From Azadirachta indica (taxonomy: Eukaryota; Streptophyta; Magnoliopsida; Sapindales; Meliaceae), in assembly GCA_022749755.1 (NCBI GenBank), contig CM040444.1:14160274-14224273 (forward strand): 64,000 nucleotides of DNA. Direction: 5' to 3'. Under the pieces are notes generated by a model. The model had not been told where the DNA came from, did not search any database, and was given only the letters and a program-made list of their open reading frames with translations. The position numbers and the translations under genes were made by a program. The stretch's first letter is position 1; every line of letters starts with the position of its first letter. Positions 38,166 to 49,756 of the stretch are shown here, piece after piece.

Positions 38166-38592
38166 TATATTAAATGCACTCTTAACGGTTTATTTCTCTA
38201 ACTAATCTAATAACGAAGAATTTTTCTTTTAAAAAAAAAATTAGATATTACTAATTCAACAACTCTTACACGATTAATTATTTTATTTTATCTATCAAAT
38301 ATCAATAATTTCAAACTAACATTTAATAAGTAGATTTATATCTTATTGGGCATATACCTAGACATATAATTGGAGCCCATGAGAAAGAGATGCTGTATCT
38401 GAAATTCTGAAATAACTATATGTTAGGATGTATGTACTTAGTATTAGATAAAAAATAGTACTACCCATCTCGGAAATAAAAAGTTTATTTTTGATAAATA
38501 AAAAGTACATCTATAATTGCTTGCTGATTTTAGTTATCAAAAATTTCACGACTGAAAGGATTATACCATTCTTTATGAGAAATGCAAATCTT
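35421..38592. other. AT-rich intergenic region between the receptor kinase and IMPL2
   Basis: The first few hundred bases right of 35420 are the leader and promoter of the receptor kinase gene. The remainder is AT-rich with a TA run at 37737-37763 and long T tracts at 38130-38167. No gene could be supported. Open frames at 36696-36884 and 37388-37588 are low-complexity. Confidence 0.6.
36321..36445. repeat. Diverged tandem duplication, period 62 bp
   Basis: GATATTAAATTAAG starts at 36321 and again at 36383. Each is followed by TATAAAG/TACAAAG, a CTTAATTGC/CCAATTGC block and TAAAA. The copies are clearly diverged. Confidence 0.5.
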
Positions 38593-41500
38593 TCACTTCC
38601 ACTGTAACACATCCAAAGCTTCTTGATGAACTTGTTTGTCTCCAGCGGCCACCACATTGAAGCCTGGAAAATAGTAGAACGACATAAGACAAATAGATGC
38701 CTTTCTAATATGATCCATCGCAAACTTAATCATAAAATTGATTCAAATCAACAAAGGATGTGAAGACCCAAAAAAGGAAAGCAGAATGAGGAAAATTCAC
38801 TAAAAGCCAACATACTTGTCGGAGATGAATCCGCAGAAGCCTCCCAGTACAGTGGATGTCCTCTCCAATCAGTTATCACCCCACCAGCACCTTCTATCAC
38901 TGGTATCAGCGCAAGAAAATCGTACGGCTGTTGAACAATTCACCATTTGATTAGGATGAAAAAAATGACGCTTAATACAACCGCCATGTTTTGTGTACAC
39001 AAACAAAAGCAACAGGAATGTCATAAGTGCTGAAAAATAAAGCATCTGGTGTTAAGCTATTGCATATTTTATTAGGATAGTTTGGTACTAGTCACAAATG
39101 GAACTAGAAAATCTTGGAACAAGCCAGCCTCCTATTCCCAGTTAACATTGCTTGATAGTATCCTTGTCTTCCATGATAAACAACTATTCCCTAAACTTCA
39201 TGATCTAAAGTCCAGGAATATATCCTGTAATAATATCCAAATTGTAGACTTCAATGTTGCAGTTTACCTGAAGACCAGACTCAATGACAAGATCCACATA
39301 TCCTGAAGCCAGAAGGGCATAAGCATAGCAGTCACAACCATACAGCGGCACCTTCACCTGTACATAACAAAAAATTGAAAATAAAAATATTAGATTTGTC
39401 GTAGTTTGTATTTTCACTTTGAAGCGAAGTACTAACGATTACAAAGAGACCACAGTATGGTAAAGAAGTATCAATGTAGTTACAATATTGACAAATAGGC
39501 TTGGGTATTTAATAACATGACCAAGAGCTATGAAATATATCCACAAAAGAAAAAAGAAAACAAGTTAAAGAGTTTCACAGATAAGAAAACACTCCAGAAT
39601 GTATTGAATTATATTGTGTGATATTCAATATCCTAGCATATTGAAAACTGAGCCGAAACACTCCCAAAGTCAAAGATTGTGATTTCTTTTATTTCCAAAA
39701 CAATGTATGGCTACTTCTCACAGAGATTCAATCATATTGCTACTTCATCCTATCAACCAATGACTTCAAGATGAAGCAAGAAGGAAATCATGGCTCTAGC
39801 AGAAAATCCTAAATATCAATCCCTCGATCAGAAAAAACTTATCCAACCTATTTGTGATTTTGCTCTATCAACCAATGTATTATGAAAACAATCACTTCTG
39901 AAATAACCGTCAAAGAATATAACATACCTTACTTCTTACACGAGCAAATGCCTCTTCAGCATCTCCCTTGAACAGATGTGGGCTTGTAGTGTATCTAAAT
40001 AGATAGAAGAAAAAAGGTCAAAAGAGAATGAAAGAGAACTGGTTACACATCATAGTACTGGTATAAATGTAGTTTAACTGTTTGGTTGTGAAGGTTCAGA
40101 TGCTAGGCATAACTAACTTGCTAGAGACTAGGTAGTCAAAAGATGGGATAACCATACAAATAAGCTTGTGAGAGCTTCTCACAAGTGCGAGTAGACACTT
40201 CTTCTCCATTCAACGTAGTCCTCTTTCCACTTATTCCAATCCATCTTTCACGTAGAACAGGCTGATCAATTATGCCAAGAATCTGCAAAAGCATGCTTGT
40301 CAAACCATCAGAGGGATGCAACCAAACTGACAGAAAAGTTCACTCAAATGATTTGACTGTCACATTAACTGCAGGCAAAATCCCAGGGATTCTCTATTGC
40401 ATGCATAAACATGTTGGTAACTTTTTCTTAGTGAAGATTATTCCTGATTCCAGTCTATCAACCAACATGCCCACCCTTAAGATATTCGATTTCCATAAAA
40501 TTGAGAACTTCGAACAACTTTTAACATAAGCCTGATCTGCTAGGCACAGTGGCACCATATGGCCAGCCACCTTGCTACCTCAAAAACTATTTCGCTGCAT
40601 ATTCTCTTGTTTTCCACTCAAACAAAAGGTATAAATATAAAAAATAAGAAAGAAAGAGATATCATTTTTCAGATCCCAAAAAGAGAATGCCTTTAACTTT
40701 TTGCTCTATCAACAAAATATTGCAGCAAGATATCATGCACCCAAAACACAATAGTTTATCCTTTGAGCATGCAACCAAATGCCAGGTGTTCTTACTGGTT
40801 TTCCTTTATGTAGAAGAGCAATGAGAGTACCAAACAAGGGTTTTCCTGAAATAAGTTAAAGAACAGAATCACTTTGGCAAAATTTTCAAAGCAAAAACCA
40901 AAGACAGTAATCGGAAACGGAAAGCAATATACCAGTGATAAAGCTCTTGGTCCCATCTATTGGGTCTAAAACCCAAACATAGTCTGCAAACTTCTCTTTA
41001 CACCTCCACCCATTCTCCTCACCATAACTACAATAAGAACTCTTCAATAACTTCAGCAACAACAAATTGCTAATCAAACTTCAAAACTACGCATGCACAT
41101 GTCAAAATTTAAACATTACACTTTTACACTAGTGATACAATTGACTGCAGAGGAAAAGGCTGAAAGAAAATTTTAATACAAAATTTTACACATCAGATAT
41201 TTCAAAGAAAAGCAACAAATTTCTACACTCAGACCTTATAAAACCATTTGGCTTGGTTTGAAAAAACAACAATAAAGAAAGCATTTATGATCATATAACT
41301 TTTGGCTTCGCTTTAAATAGATCAAAACAGCTGTAAACATAAGAACTCAGAAACAGTTTTTTTTTCCCCACTCCGATTTTCTCAGCAGCCAAATAAAAAG
41401 TCTATGAAACATTGAGAACAATTCTCAGTTTGATATGCATAACTTACACAGCATGAGAAGGAAGATTCTCCTGTATAATTGAAACCATAGCTTCCTCAGC

Positions 41501-42624
41501 TGTTTGATCTGCAATTGTTACAGGACCTGTAAAGATCAAATTAACAAAAAAAAATCTCCAGTTAGACACAGAAAACCCGCAGGTGGACTAAGGAACAGAA
41601 ATTCACATTTCTCATGATCAAGTTACACTGCAGCACAATTTCCAATTCTGTTTTAGGGGAAAAAAAACGACAAAACATAACACTTCATTTTCTTCCATTT
41701 CTATACCAAAATTTTCTCAACATCAAAAGACAACACTAACATGTCTAGTTTTTGAGCTTTCCCTAAATCCACCTGATCGTACAATCATTAGATGCTTTAC
41801 TCTTATTTTGAATAATACATTGACAATACACAACCTAACGTTTAAGAACTCCGACTCTCCTTTCCTTTCCTTTACTACACTTTCACAACCAAACAAAAGA
41901 ACTAGCAACTACAATCAAACAAAACAGAGAAACAAGAAAGCAGAATTAATATTTTCAAAATTACCAAATTATTTTATCAGTTTTTCAAATATTTACATAA
42001 CATTAACTCCACTAAATGAATAAATACTTATCAACAACACCGTTTTACGAATATTTTGCAAATATGACTATGATTAAACAACAGGAAAAGGAACTAAATG
42101 CATAAAATATTTCATTGTTGAGTTACCAAATTATTTTATCGAATACATTGAAGAATCTACCATAAAAGTAACTGACTAATTTTGAATATTAATCAAATGT
42201 ACTTAAGATTAAACAAGATAAAACAATAACAACAAAAGAAACGTTTCATGAAAAAATAAAATGTTTTAATTCTTGGCTTACTCAAATCCTCTTTATCGAG
42301 AATTTCGAATTTCTTCCGAAAATATTTCCGAATAACTTCTCCGGCAGCATCGGCGAGTTTGTTGCCAACTTCAGCGAAGCGATCAAGGTCCGGCTCACTA
42401 AAGCCGTTACTAAAGACGGCGTGAGTGGAGAAATTTGAATCTGAAGTCATAGCGGATACGATTCCCGTTCGGAGAGAAACAGAGCGATGATTTAGGGACG
42501 GAGAAAAGGAGAGGTTGTGAATGTCGTTTTGACGGAAACACAGCGTTTGATTGCTGTGAAAAGAAATGGAAGGAAATGCTAGAGATTGGGAAGATTGAGA
42601 GAGGAAGTGTAATTGAGATGACAT
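38593..42624 (-). CDS. IMPL2: Plastid histidinol-phosphate phosphatase of the inositol monophosphatase family
   Basis: Nine exons on the minus strand, 42624-42282, 41526-41448, 41027-40933, 40845-40796, 40282-40158, 39994-39928, 39357-39268, 38927-38816 and 38663-38593, join in frame to 343 aa (Arabidopsis IMPL2/HISN7 is about the same length). The N terminus is rich in Ser and poor in acidic residues, as in a chloroplast transit peptide. Metal-binding residues are visible: E144/E145 in GEEN, D162 and D165 in WVLDPIDGTKSF, and the later GCDCYAYALLASGYVDLVIE and QPYDFLALIPVIEGAGG motifs. The enzyme removes phosphate from L-histidinol phosphate, the second-last step group of histidine synthesis. 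The call rests on resemblance to IMPL2 rather than IMPL1 or VTC4. The start at 42624 is the first ATG. Confidence 0.95.
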
Positions 42625-42674
42625 TTGCAAAGCAAAAGAAGGGTTTAAATAGGCGGGAAATCTAGAAGGAGAAA

Positions 42675-42711
<37 letters not shown>

Positions 42712-42800
42712 GCGACGAAATAGGAGGAACTAAACTAAACTGAAATCAGGAAGTGAAAGCACAGAGAGAGAGAGAGAGAGCGAGAGAGAGTGTAGTGTTG
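42625..42800 (-). repeat. IMPL2 leader with (GACA)n and (GA)n microsatellites
   Basis: Just upstream of the IMPL2 ATG lie an ACAG tetranucleotide run at 42681-42712 and a GA run at 42763-42790. On the transcript strand these read as TGTC and TC repeats. Both probably fall in the 5' UTR or core promoter and may vary in length between individuals. Confidence 0.7.
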
Positions 42801-43230
42801 GAGTGGAAGTTGACGTGTTTTCTGCACCGTCGATTCGCAGTTTATAAATTGATTTGATTATCTCCAAAGAGTCCTGCGTCCTTTTTCTTTTTCCATTTTC
42901 TTTTTTCTTTTTAATAAATTCGTTATTTTTTTAGAGAAAATTGTTACGTGCCAAAACTTTACACGGATCAAAAATATAAAATTTAAGATATACAAGGGTT
43001 CATCTTATTTTACAAATTCATTTGTTTAATTCATGTTTGTCAAATATATTTTTTAAAAAAACATCAATTATATTTTTTAAATTTTTTGAAAAATAAATGG
43101 AACTAAAATTAGACTTAAATAATTGTATATCCGAAAATTTTTATCTAACTTATATATCATTCTTCAAATCACAAATAAAATTTGAAACATAATTCATTTT
43201 CTAAAATGTGTTATAATTTTAAGAATTTTG

Positions 43231-43380
43231 AACTAACACCCTAAAAGATATTTATTTATTTATTTATTTATTAAATATTATCTTTCATCATCATTTATAT
43301 TTTTTAAAAAAAGATAAGAGATAGATAAAGTACAAATTATTTTAAATCTCTATTATCTATTCCATGTTTAGGGTGATGTT
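43231..43380. repeat. Possible small foldback element with CACCCTAAA ends
   Basis: AACTAACACCCTAAAAG at the left is matched in inverted form by TTTAGGGTGATGTT at the right, about 150 bp apart. The interior is AT-rich with TTTA repeats. This resembles a short MITE, but the shared end is brief and no target duplication is certain. Confidence 0.3.
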
Positions 43381-44298
43381 ATTTCATCTTTGGGGTGATA
43401 TAAAAACAAACTAATTAAGTGACACTCATAACCACTTTAACTGGTTTTTAAAATAAAATATTTGTGGTTAAGGAAATTTGAATCTTAAACTTCAATAAAG
43501 AAGAAAAATGGTAATTTTTTTTTATATGTATGATTAATTAATTAGTTAGTTAATTATGGTAATCTTAAAATAAACGAACAAGATTTATTTAAGATTTTTG
43601 AATTAAAAAAAATACCTGTATTATTATATATATGTGGATGAAAATGCACGGCAATTAATTAGGTATATATTATATGCCGTGGCATATTTCATAGATAGAA
43701 TAATTAAAAAGAGTAAGAGAAGTGCTTCTCTTAATCATCATCCAAAAACAAACAAACAAACAACCAACCAACCAATGCAAGTATTAATAAAGCAGAATTA
43801 ATTAATGCATTTCACTTTCACCCCCATGTTTCATGAGAAATATTAATAAAGCAGCATTCGTGATCCAAAGGTTATAACCCCATGCACGCGTCTAAGAACA
43901 TAATGGAGGTTATATTAATTCAGAAAAAGCATGAAAACCATGAAAGCAACAACATTGACATTGACATTAATGGAGTCTAGCTAGCTACACCGTCATTCAC
44001 TACCAATATCTTTTATCAGTTAGCTAGCTACGTATCAATTTGTATTGATTTTTTTCATTCATACTATCTAATACTTTCAGTTTCTTGGTTAGGTACTACC
44101 TGCTCAAACCTGTTCTAAATCAAATTTTAATTTATATATGCATGCTGTGTATAGATACAAATATTATATATATACAAATTTTTTTTTTATTTTTATTAAT
44201 TATTAGTTTAGCGAAAAATTATCCATTCCTTTCAATATAGAGGTTCAACTTTGTCTAAAATCACAACAGACTAAAATGGTGAACGTAATAAATTATTA

Positions 44299-44338
<40 letters not shown>

Positions 44339-44532
44339 CATTATGTAATATATTTAATATTCAAATTACAAAGCATACATAATTAAATTAAAAAAAGTCT
44401 ATTAGAAAAATTTTATTTTCAATTTTGTTTATTAGACATATATATTATCGTTTGATCTGATCACTGAACCCTTATTTTTCCATTGAAAAAATAAAAATTA
44501 AAGAAAAAATATGCAATAAGATAAGACTAAAA

Positions 44533-44880
44533 GTTAAGAATATTGACAGAAGAATCTTGAAAACTTTTACTTTGACCGTCGGTCATAGTTACATTCTTGC
44601 TCACACACAGCTAATTTTTATTATTATTTAAAACAAGTGATGACTAAAAATTGAAAATATTAAAAAAGAATCTTGAAAACTTTTACTTTGACCCACTATC
44701 TCTCTCACTCGTAGTTAATTTTTATTAGTATTTAAAATAAGTATTTTGATCGAGACAATTTTGATTTGTCAGATTGTATTGCAGTTGCAGTGCCACTTCT
44801 CTACGGTTGCTGCAATTTATTTTACTCACGGTTTATTAATTTTTGTTATTATTTAAAATAATTTTTTATTTTTTTTAACT
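44533..44880. repeat. Diverged direct repeats, period about 116 bp
   Basis: GAATCTTGAAAACTTTTAC followed by TTTGACC occurs at 44552 and again at 44668. Each copy is followed by a CTCAC..AGTTAATTTTTATTA-type segment. A third, more diverged partial copy may follow near 44820 (CTCACGGTTTATTAATTTTTG). Confidence 0.6.
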
Positions 44881-45467
44881 AAGACATTATTATAACACCA
44901 CTTCTCCTACCTTTACATTTACATGAATATATATATATATATATATAATATATATTAAAAATGTGGTAATACTAATAATAATAATTATTATAATTTATTA
45001 TTAGAAAAAATATCCGACACCCTTCTTATTTGAACAAGATTTCTCAGCCTATATACCACCAACACCCAGATACTGAAAGCCATTTTGGCTCCTTAAACCA
45101 ACTATGTTTTATTGATGAGATTCAATCTTGTCATCTGTAAGCTTTTTTCTTGCTCACTCCCTACATACAACGTTATTCATATACACAAAGAAATTGAATT
45201 GAATTTAGCTTATTTGTTGTTGACATTATTCAAGTTTGTTTTCCAATTTGGCAATCACACCAATAAACTGATCTTCAAAGAAACCAAATCTGAATCCAGT
45301 ATCATACTGTTTAGCTTCCAGTACCCAACAGCAGTCTTCCTAACAGAACAAACAAGAATTCAATCCTGAACAAAACAAGAATTCAATCCTAAAGTCCATC
45401 TAATATTTACATGAACAACTTTTTGACAAAACTGAGTCATGTTTCATCAACAACACAACAACAATTC

Positions 45468-45501
<34 letters not shown>

Positions 45502-45540
45502 ACAAAACACATTGTTAGATGAATTTTTGGGCTTTTTTTT

Positions 45541-45865
45541 TGGTGGTCTGTATGCAAGCCAAGGCTAGACTTTCCTCTGTTGCTTAAGGCGCCAAGGTGG
45601 TTGTAGCTTACAGATTTAACTCTCGATTTCGGCGATTGGTGCGACTCTTGGCAGTGAAAATTGGCTGGGATGAGAGGGCAATGTTTGCAAGTTTCTTCGA
45701 TATTATACGATGTGCTTGGCAAAGAAAGAAGGAGCATTTATTGCTGGGACGGGTTTGGCGACTTTTTCTAAATTTGATGATGGTTTCAGATCGTTGAACA
45801 ATGCTGATCTACCGGCAGCTTGTGGAGGTGGCAATGGCGGAGTTAGCGGCAGTGGGGCATACCTT
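45541..45865. other. GC-richer island with open frames, unidentified
   Basis: This block is clearly less AT-rich than its neighbours and has codon-like texture. On the + strand one frame runs 45597-45797 (VAYRFNSRFRRLVRLLAV..). Another, from about 45710, reads AKKEGAFIAGTGLATF and continues Gly-rich to 45860. I do not recognise either. It could be a gene relic, a captured gene fragment or chance. Confidence 0.25.
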
Positions 45866-46894
45866 TTTTAGGTTTTCAATTTTAATTAAAAAAAAATTGA
45901 GATAATAGGAGAGAGAATGAGAAGATAAACAATAAAATATGATATTTTATAAAAATATGTTAAATTTGAATAATAATAATCTAATCTATTTAAAAATATT
46001 ACTTATAAAATTATTGAAAATGAAGAGATAGCTATATAAACTTTTTCCGGGATGAGATATGATTTTATTAATTATATGCCAGGAAAAATAATTTTCCTTA
46101 AAGTCTTCTGACATATATCGTGTGCTTATGCAAACTATATATAGTATAATTACTCAATTATCCCCCAAAAATAACTATCATCGATAACAGAAGCAACATC
46201 AAAGAGGTAATGCAATATTTATAAAACAATTAAGAGGTGATAAGAGTATTATCCTAAACAAAGAAGGAGTATGGAGCATTCTTTCTAATAATAATAAATA
46301 GGGCATTCTTTTTAATAATAATAAATAATGCTTTAAAAATTATAGATAAAAAAAAAAAAAAATTAAGCATTTCAACGTATACAAATGTTTAGATCAACGA
46401 GCTATCATGCGTGTGTTCGATGATTCTCATGTTAGATAGGATAAATATCCCTCTACAATGGATAAGTTTTAACACAATTACAGAAATTAAACTTCCCAAT
46501 AATTTTTAGCAAAGACTCCTGATTACAAATTCGCAAGATTCATTGACCCAACCGAAAAGGACACAACTTTTTTTTTCTGTATTATTTTGCATTATTTTCT
46601 CAGTTTACTCCAACATTTCATATTATTGTACTGTAGGGAGGGGGGGGGGGTTTAACAACCCTATACAAACATATATAAGCTATAGCATGAAAAAGTTATA
46701 ATTATAATAATGATTACATTTGCCTTGTCAATTTCATAAATTGTAACACAACAATCTTGTGCAAGGGCTGATAAATGGATAGTTTTTCATAGCTACTTAC
46801 ATTATGTGATGATGTACTTGCTATATATATATAGATATCTAGTCTAGTAATTATATAATTCGGAGAATATCTATTAATTATCTTTTTTTTAATT

Positions 46895-47156
46895 AATGTT
46901 CTATTATTTCTTTATATTTTTTGTAATATCTCATCACCTCTTAATTTTGATTTTATTTTTTAATATTTTTAATTTACTATTTATAAATTTTAAATTAAAA
47001 AGTAAAATAATTAATATTTTTAATTGTACTATTTATAAATTAATTAAATTAAAAAGTAAAAAAAAAAAAAAAAAATTAAGATGATGATAAAATATTAAAC
47101 AAAATATAAAAAAATAATGAGATATCAATTGAAAAAATAAAAAAATAATGGACATT
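46895..47156. repeat. Foldback (MITE-like) element with long imperfect inverted ends
   Basis: The left end (AATGTTCTATTATTTCTTTA.., running to TATCTCATCA) is matched by the inverted right end (AATGTCCATTATTTTTTTA.., running to TATCTCATTA) over about 42 bp with mismatches. The whole spans about 262 bp and the interior also has an internal repeat of ATTTTTAATT..CTATTTATAAATT. No coding sequence is present. Target duplication was not identified. Confidence 0.5.
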
Positions 47157-47802
47157 CTTCTGTATAAACCTGATCCATCTAAATATCTAAAATAATAGAA
47201 TATGTTTAAAACATGATATATATATTTATATATAAATAATATATATAATATAATAGGAATTTTGAAAAATAAACAACTACCTTAAATGTGTTTAGTACGT
47301 ACGTTTTCATTACGTTCGACAAATTTTAAACACAGAACTAGCTATTTTTCTCGTATTAATCTAACAAAAATACACAGAAGAAGTACGTTGAAAAATTTAC
47401 TAATTAAAGAGATTTAACCACTTCTTCAAAATTTTTAAAATTTCGTAATTAAAATTGATAAAACTAAACGCACAAATTGGTTGATTGCCATTGTCCTTAA
47501 TTTGCTTTGTATAAGCTCTGCAAAATTGGACTGCATGAAAATGTGATAATAATTAACAATTTGATGAAATCAACTAACACACAACAAAATTCGAAGGCTA
47601 AATTAAAATTTTCAATTTCAGACAAACATCCACACTTATTCATCATCCCTACCGATTATTACAGCAGCCGAAGCTCATTCTTTCGAGTCTTTAAGATCAC
47701 CAGACACAAACGCACAGACAAGGTCACGAACACAGTTGCAGTTCTATGCTAGAGGGATAGACAGATATATACATATAAATATAATATATAAATAATATAA
47801 GC

Positions 47803-48533
47803 TCAGTGGGTGTGGTGGCCGCCGGGAAGTTTTTCCTTGATCTTTTCCATCACGCTTTTCTTCTCATGCTCATGGTGTTGCTCTGGTGCGGTGGTAGTTG
47901 TAGTGGTGGTCATGGTGGCGTTGCTCGGCCTCTGCGAATGTGAATGCTCCTCCTTGTGCTTCCCTCCAGTTAGCTTCTCTTTTATTTTCTCTTTAAGTCC
48001 CTTCTTCTTCCTTCTTCCACCTTGCCCATCATCCTCAGACTACATATATATACATATATGTATATATATAATTATATAATTATATAATTATATAAATGTC
48101 AGAGAACACAACATTAATAATCAAATATTTACCAATAAGTTGCTCATTTTGGTCAAAAGATAAAATGAAATATCACACAAGCCGCGTTAAATACATGTCT
48201 TACCGAGCCAGAGCTGGAACTGCTGGAGCGCTGAATCTCCCCGGAAACCTCATGCTGACGCTCCTCTTCCAGCTGGTCCTTCAACTCTCTATGCTCATGA
48301 CCTTCATGAGTAGCAGTCGGAGCGTCGTGGACCCCTGCCTCAGTCCCAGCTGTGGGTGCAACAGCAGGCACTTCACGACCAGGATGGAGTTGGGCCTGAT
48401 TAGTTGTGGTTTGGGTGGTGGCAACACCAGTCAAGTGCATGGGGTTGCCGTATTCGTCGGTCAACTGAACTGGGTTGCCGTGTTCGTCGGTTAGCTGAAT
48501 TGGGTTGCCATGCTCATCTCGTAAGTCGGCCAT
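47803..48533 (-). CDS. Y3SK2 dehydrin (group 2 LEA protein)
   Basis: Exon 1 (48533-48204) and exon 2 (48039-47803) join in frame to 188 aa; the intron sits inside the S segment, as in other YSK dehydrins. The N terminus has three Y segments in a row (DEHGNP, DEHGNP, DEYGNP). A serine run [13 protein letters not shown] forms the S segment, followed by basic RRKKK. Two K segments follow: [15 protein letters not shown] and, near the end, [15 protein letters not shown]. The rest is rich in Gln, Thr, His and Gly. Such RAB18-like proteins are intrinsically disordered, bind membranes and protect cells during drying, cold or seed maturation. They are usually ABA-induced; ABRE-like boxes upstream agree. 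Confidence 0.95.
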
Positions 48534-48639
48534 AATTCTGAATAATTAGGACAAAAACTTAAAAGCACAATTTGATGATGATGAACTTCGAGAGTTCTAC
48601 TGAATGTTGTGGTGGTGGTGGTATCTGCTTTGGATGTTG

Positions 48640-48770
48640 AACACTATAAAAAGTGAAAGGGTGACGGTGGAAGAGGAGGTAATGTTTGTTTTTGCATGTA
48701 ATTTACGTGCTGATTGGATGCAAATGGACATACAAGATCTTGCCACGTTACAGCAAGAAGACACGTGCAG
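48640..48770 (-). promoter_or_regulatory. Dehydrin promoter: TATA-like box and ABRE/G-box elements
   Basis: On the minus strand a TTTTTATAG TATA-like box lies at 48643-48652, about 110 bp before the ATG. Three ACGT-core boxes lie further upstream: TACGTGC (48704-48710), CCACGTTA (48743-48750) and ACACGTGC (48761-48768), the last with a full CACGTG. Clusters of such boxes bind ABF/AREB bZIP factors in ABA-responsive promoters. Confidence 0.6.
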
Positions 48771-49756
48771 GCTAACTTGTCTGTGCCAAACTCACAAATG
48801 TCATCAGCAGAGAATTATCAGCTTAACATTATCCTGGAACCAGATCCAACTTGTCATCGAGTTAAGATTAGTGTTGTTGGAGTGAAAAGATAGAAAAGCC
48901 AAAATCCTCTTAAGGAGCGCACCGCTCTATGTGCAAGGAAATTTCTCGATGTAAAGAAAGATTGCTCTTTTCCTACATTATTACACAGGTTAACTCTCGA
49001 TTAGTCTAGAACTCGCAATGTTTTTGAGTTTTATGTCTGTATTTTGTTTAGAATTAGCGAGGTGGTAGAAGAAGCATTAGTTCAATCAAGCAGTTAAATC
49101 ACCAATAGCCAGAAGATCATCAAACGGTGTAAAGCAAAGATTGTTTTTCGGACTGTAGGTTTTTGGGCTTTCTAAGCTCTGAACGAATTCTACTCACCGC
49201 CATTTGGCTTTCCTAGATTCACAATATGGCAAATTATTCGTTGCCTACATTAACACTGTTGTTTGTATTTTGGTATAAAATATTACACATATAAGACAAT
49301 CAGAGAGTATATAACAAACCTATATTTGTGTTCCTACCTGCAAGCAACCAAAATGTCTACCTATTTGCCAATGAATAATCACTTGGCCGGTGGCCGTCGG
49401 CTGCCGTTGACAATGACCAGACCATTGCCCCACAATAAAGTCTTCAAGAATAAGCAAGCATGAGATACAACAGACCCAGCCATACAGTATCCCTACAATG
49501 AATTCATATTTCTTTTCAAGCACCAAAAATAAAAACAGAAAAACAAAAAAAATACAAAAACAGGAACAAATTTATCTGTACAAATAAGAATGGAGCCAAT
49601 CGTCTCACAATGCATTTCATTCTACCAATCTTTTTTTTTTTTTCCCTTTTCCATAATTATCTGAACTATATATGTGATTTCTTTTTTCCTTCTTTACAAT
49701 GTAATTCCAGTAACTAATCCTGTCAAAGTTTCAGTCTCTGTATGCAGATGTGTTTC
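48771..49756. other. Intergenic region between the dehydrin promoter and the RING gene 3' end
   Basis: Mixed-composition DNA without a supportable gene. The left part is distal dehydrin promoter and the right part is 3' flank of the RING gene. Short frames such as 49263-49463 show no domain. Confidence 0.55.

Larger units (their letters stand above)
42801..47802. other. Gene-poor AT-rich region between IMPL2 and the dehydrin
   Basis: About 5 kb in which I find no intact gene. It contains candidate foldback elements (43231-43380, 46895-47156), diverged tandem repeats (44533-44880), a TTA microsatellite (44309-44337), a 32-bp poly-A tract (45469-45500), a GC-richer island (45541-45865) and an 11-bp G run (46640-46650). 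The IMPL2 promoter lies at the left end and the dehydrin 3' flank at the right. Confidence 0.6.

Noticed and set aside
42681..42712. Regular ACAG repeat considered as a CRISPR-like array
   Set aside because: It is a simple tetranucleotide microsatellite with no spacers, in a plant nuclear genome.
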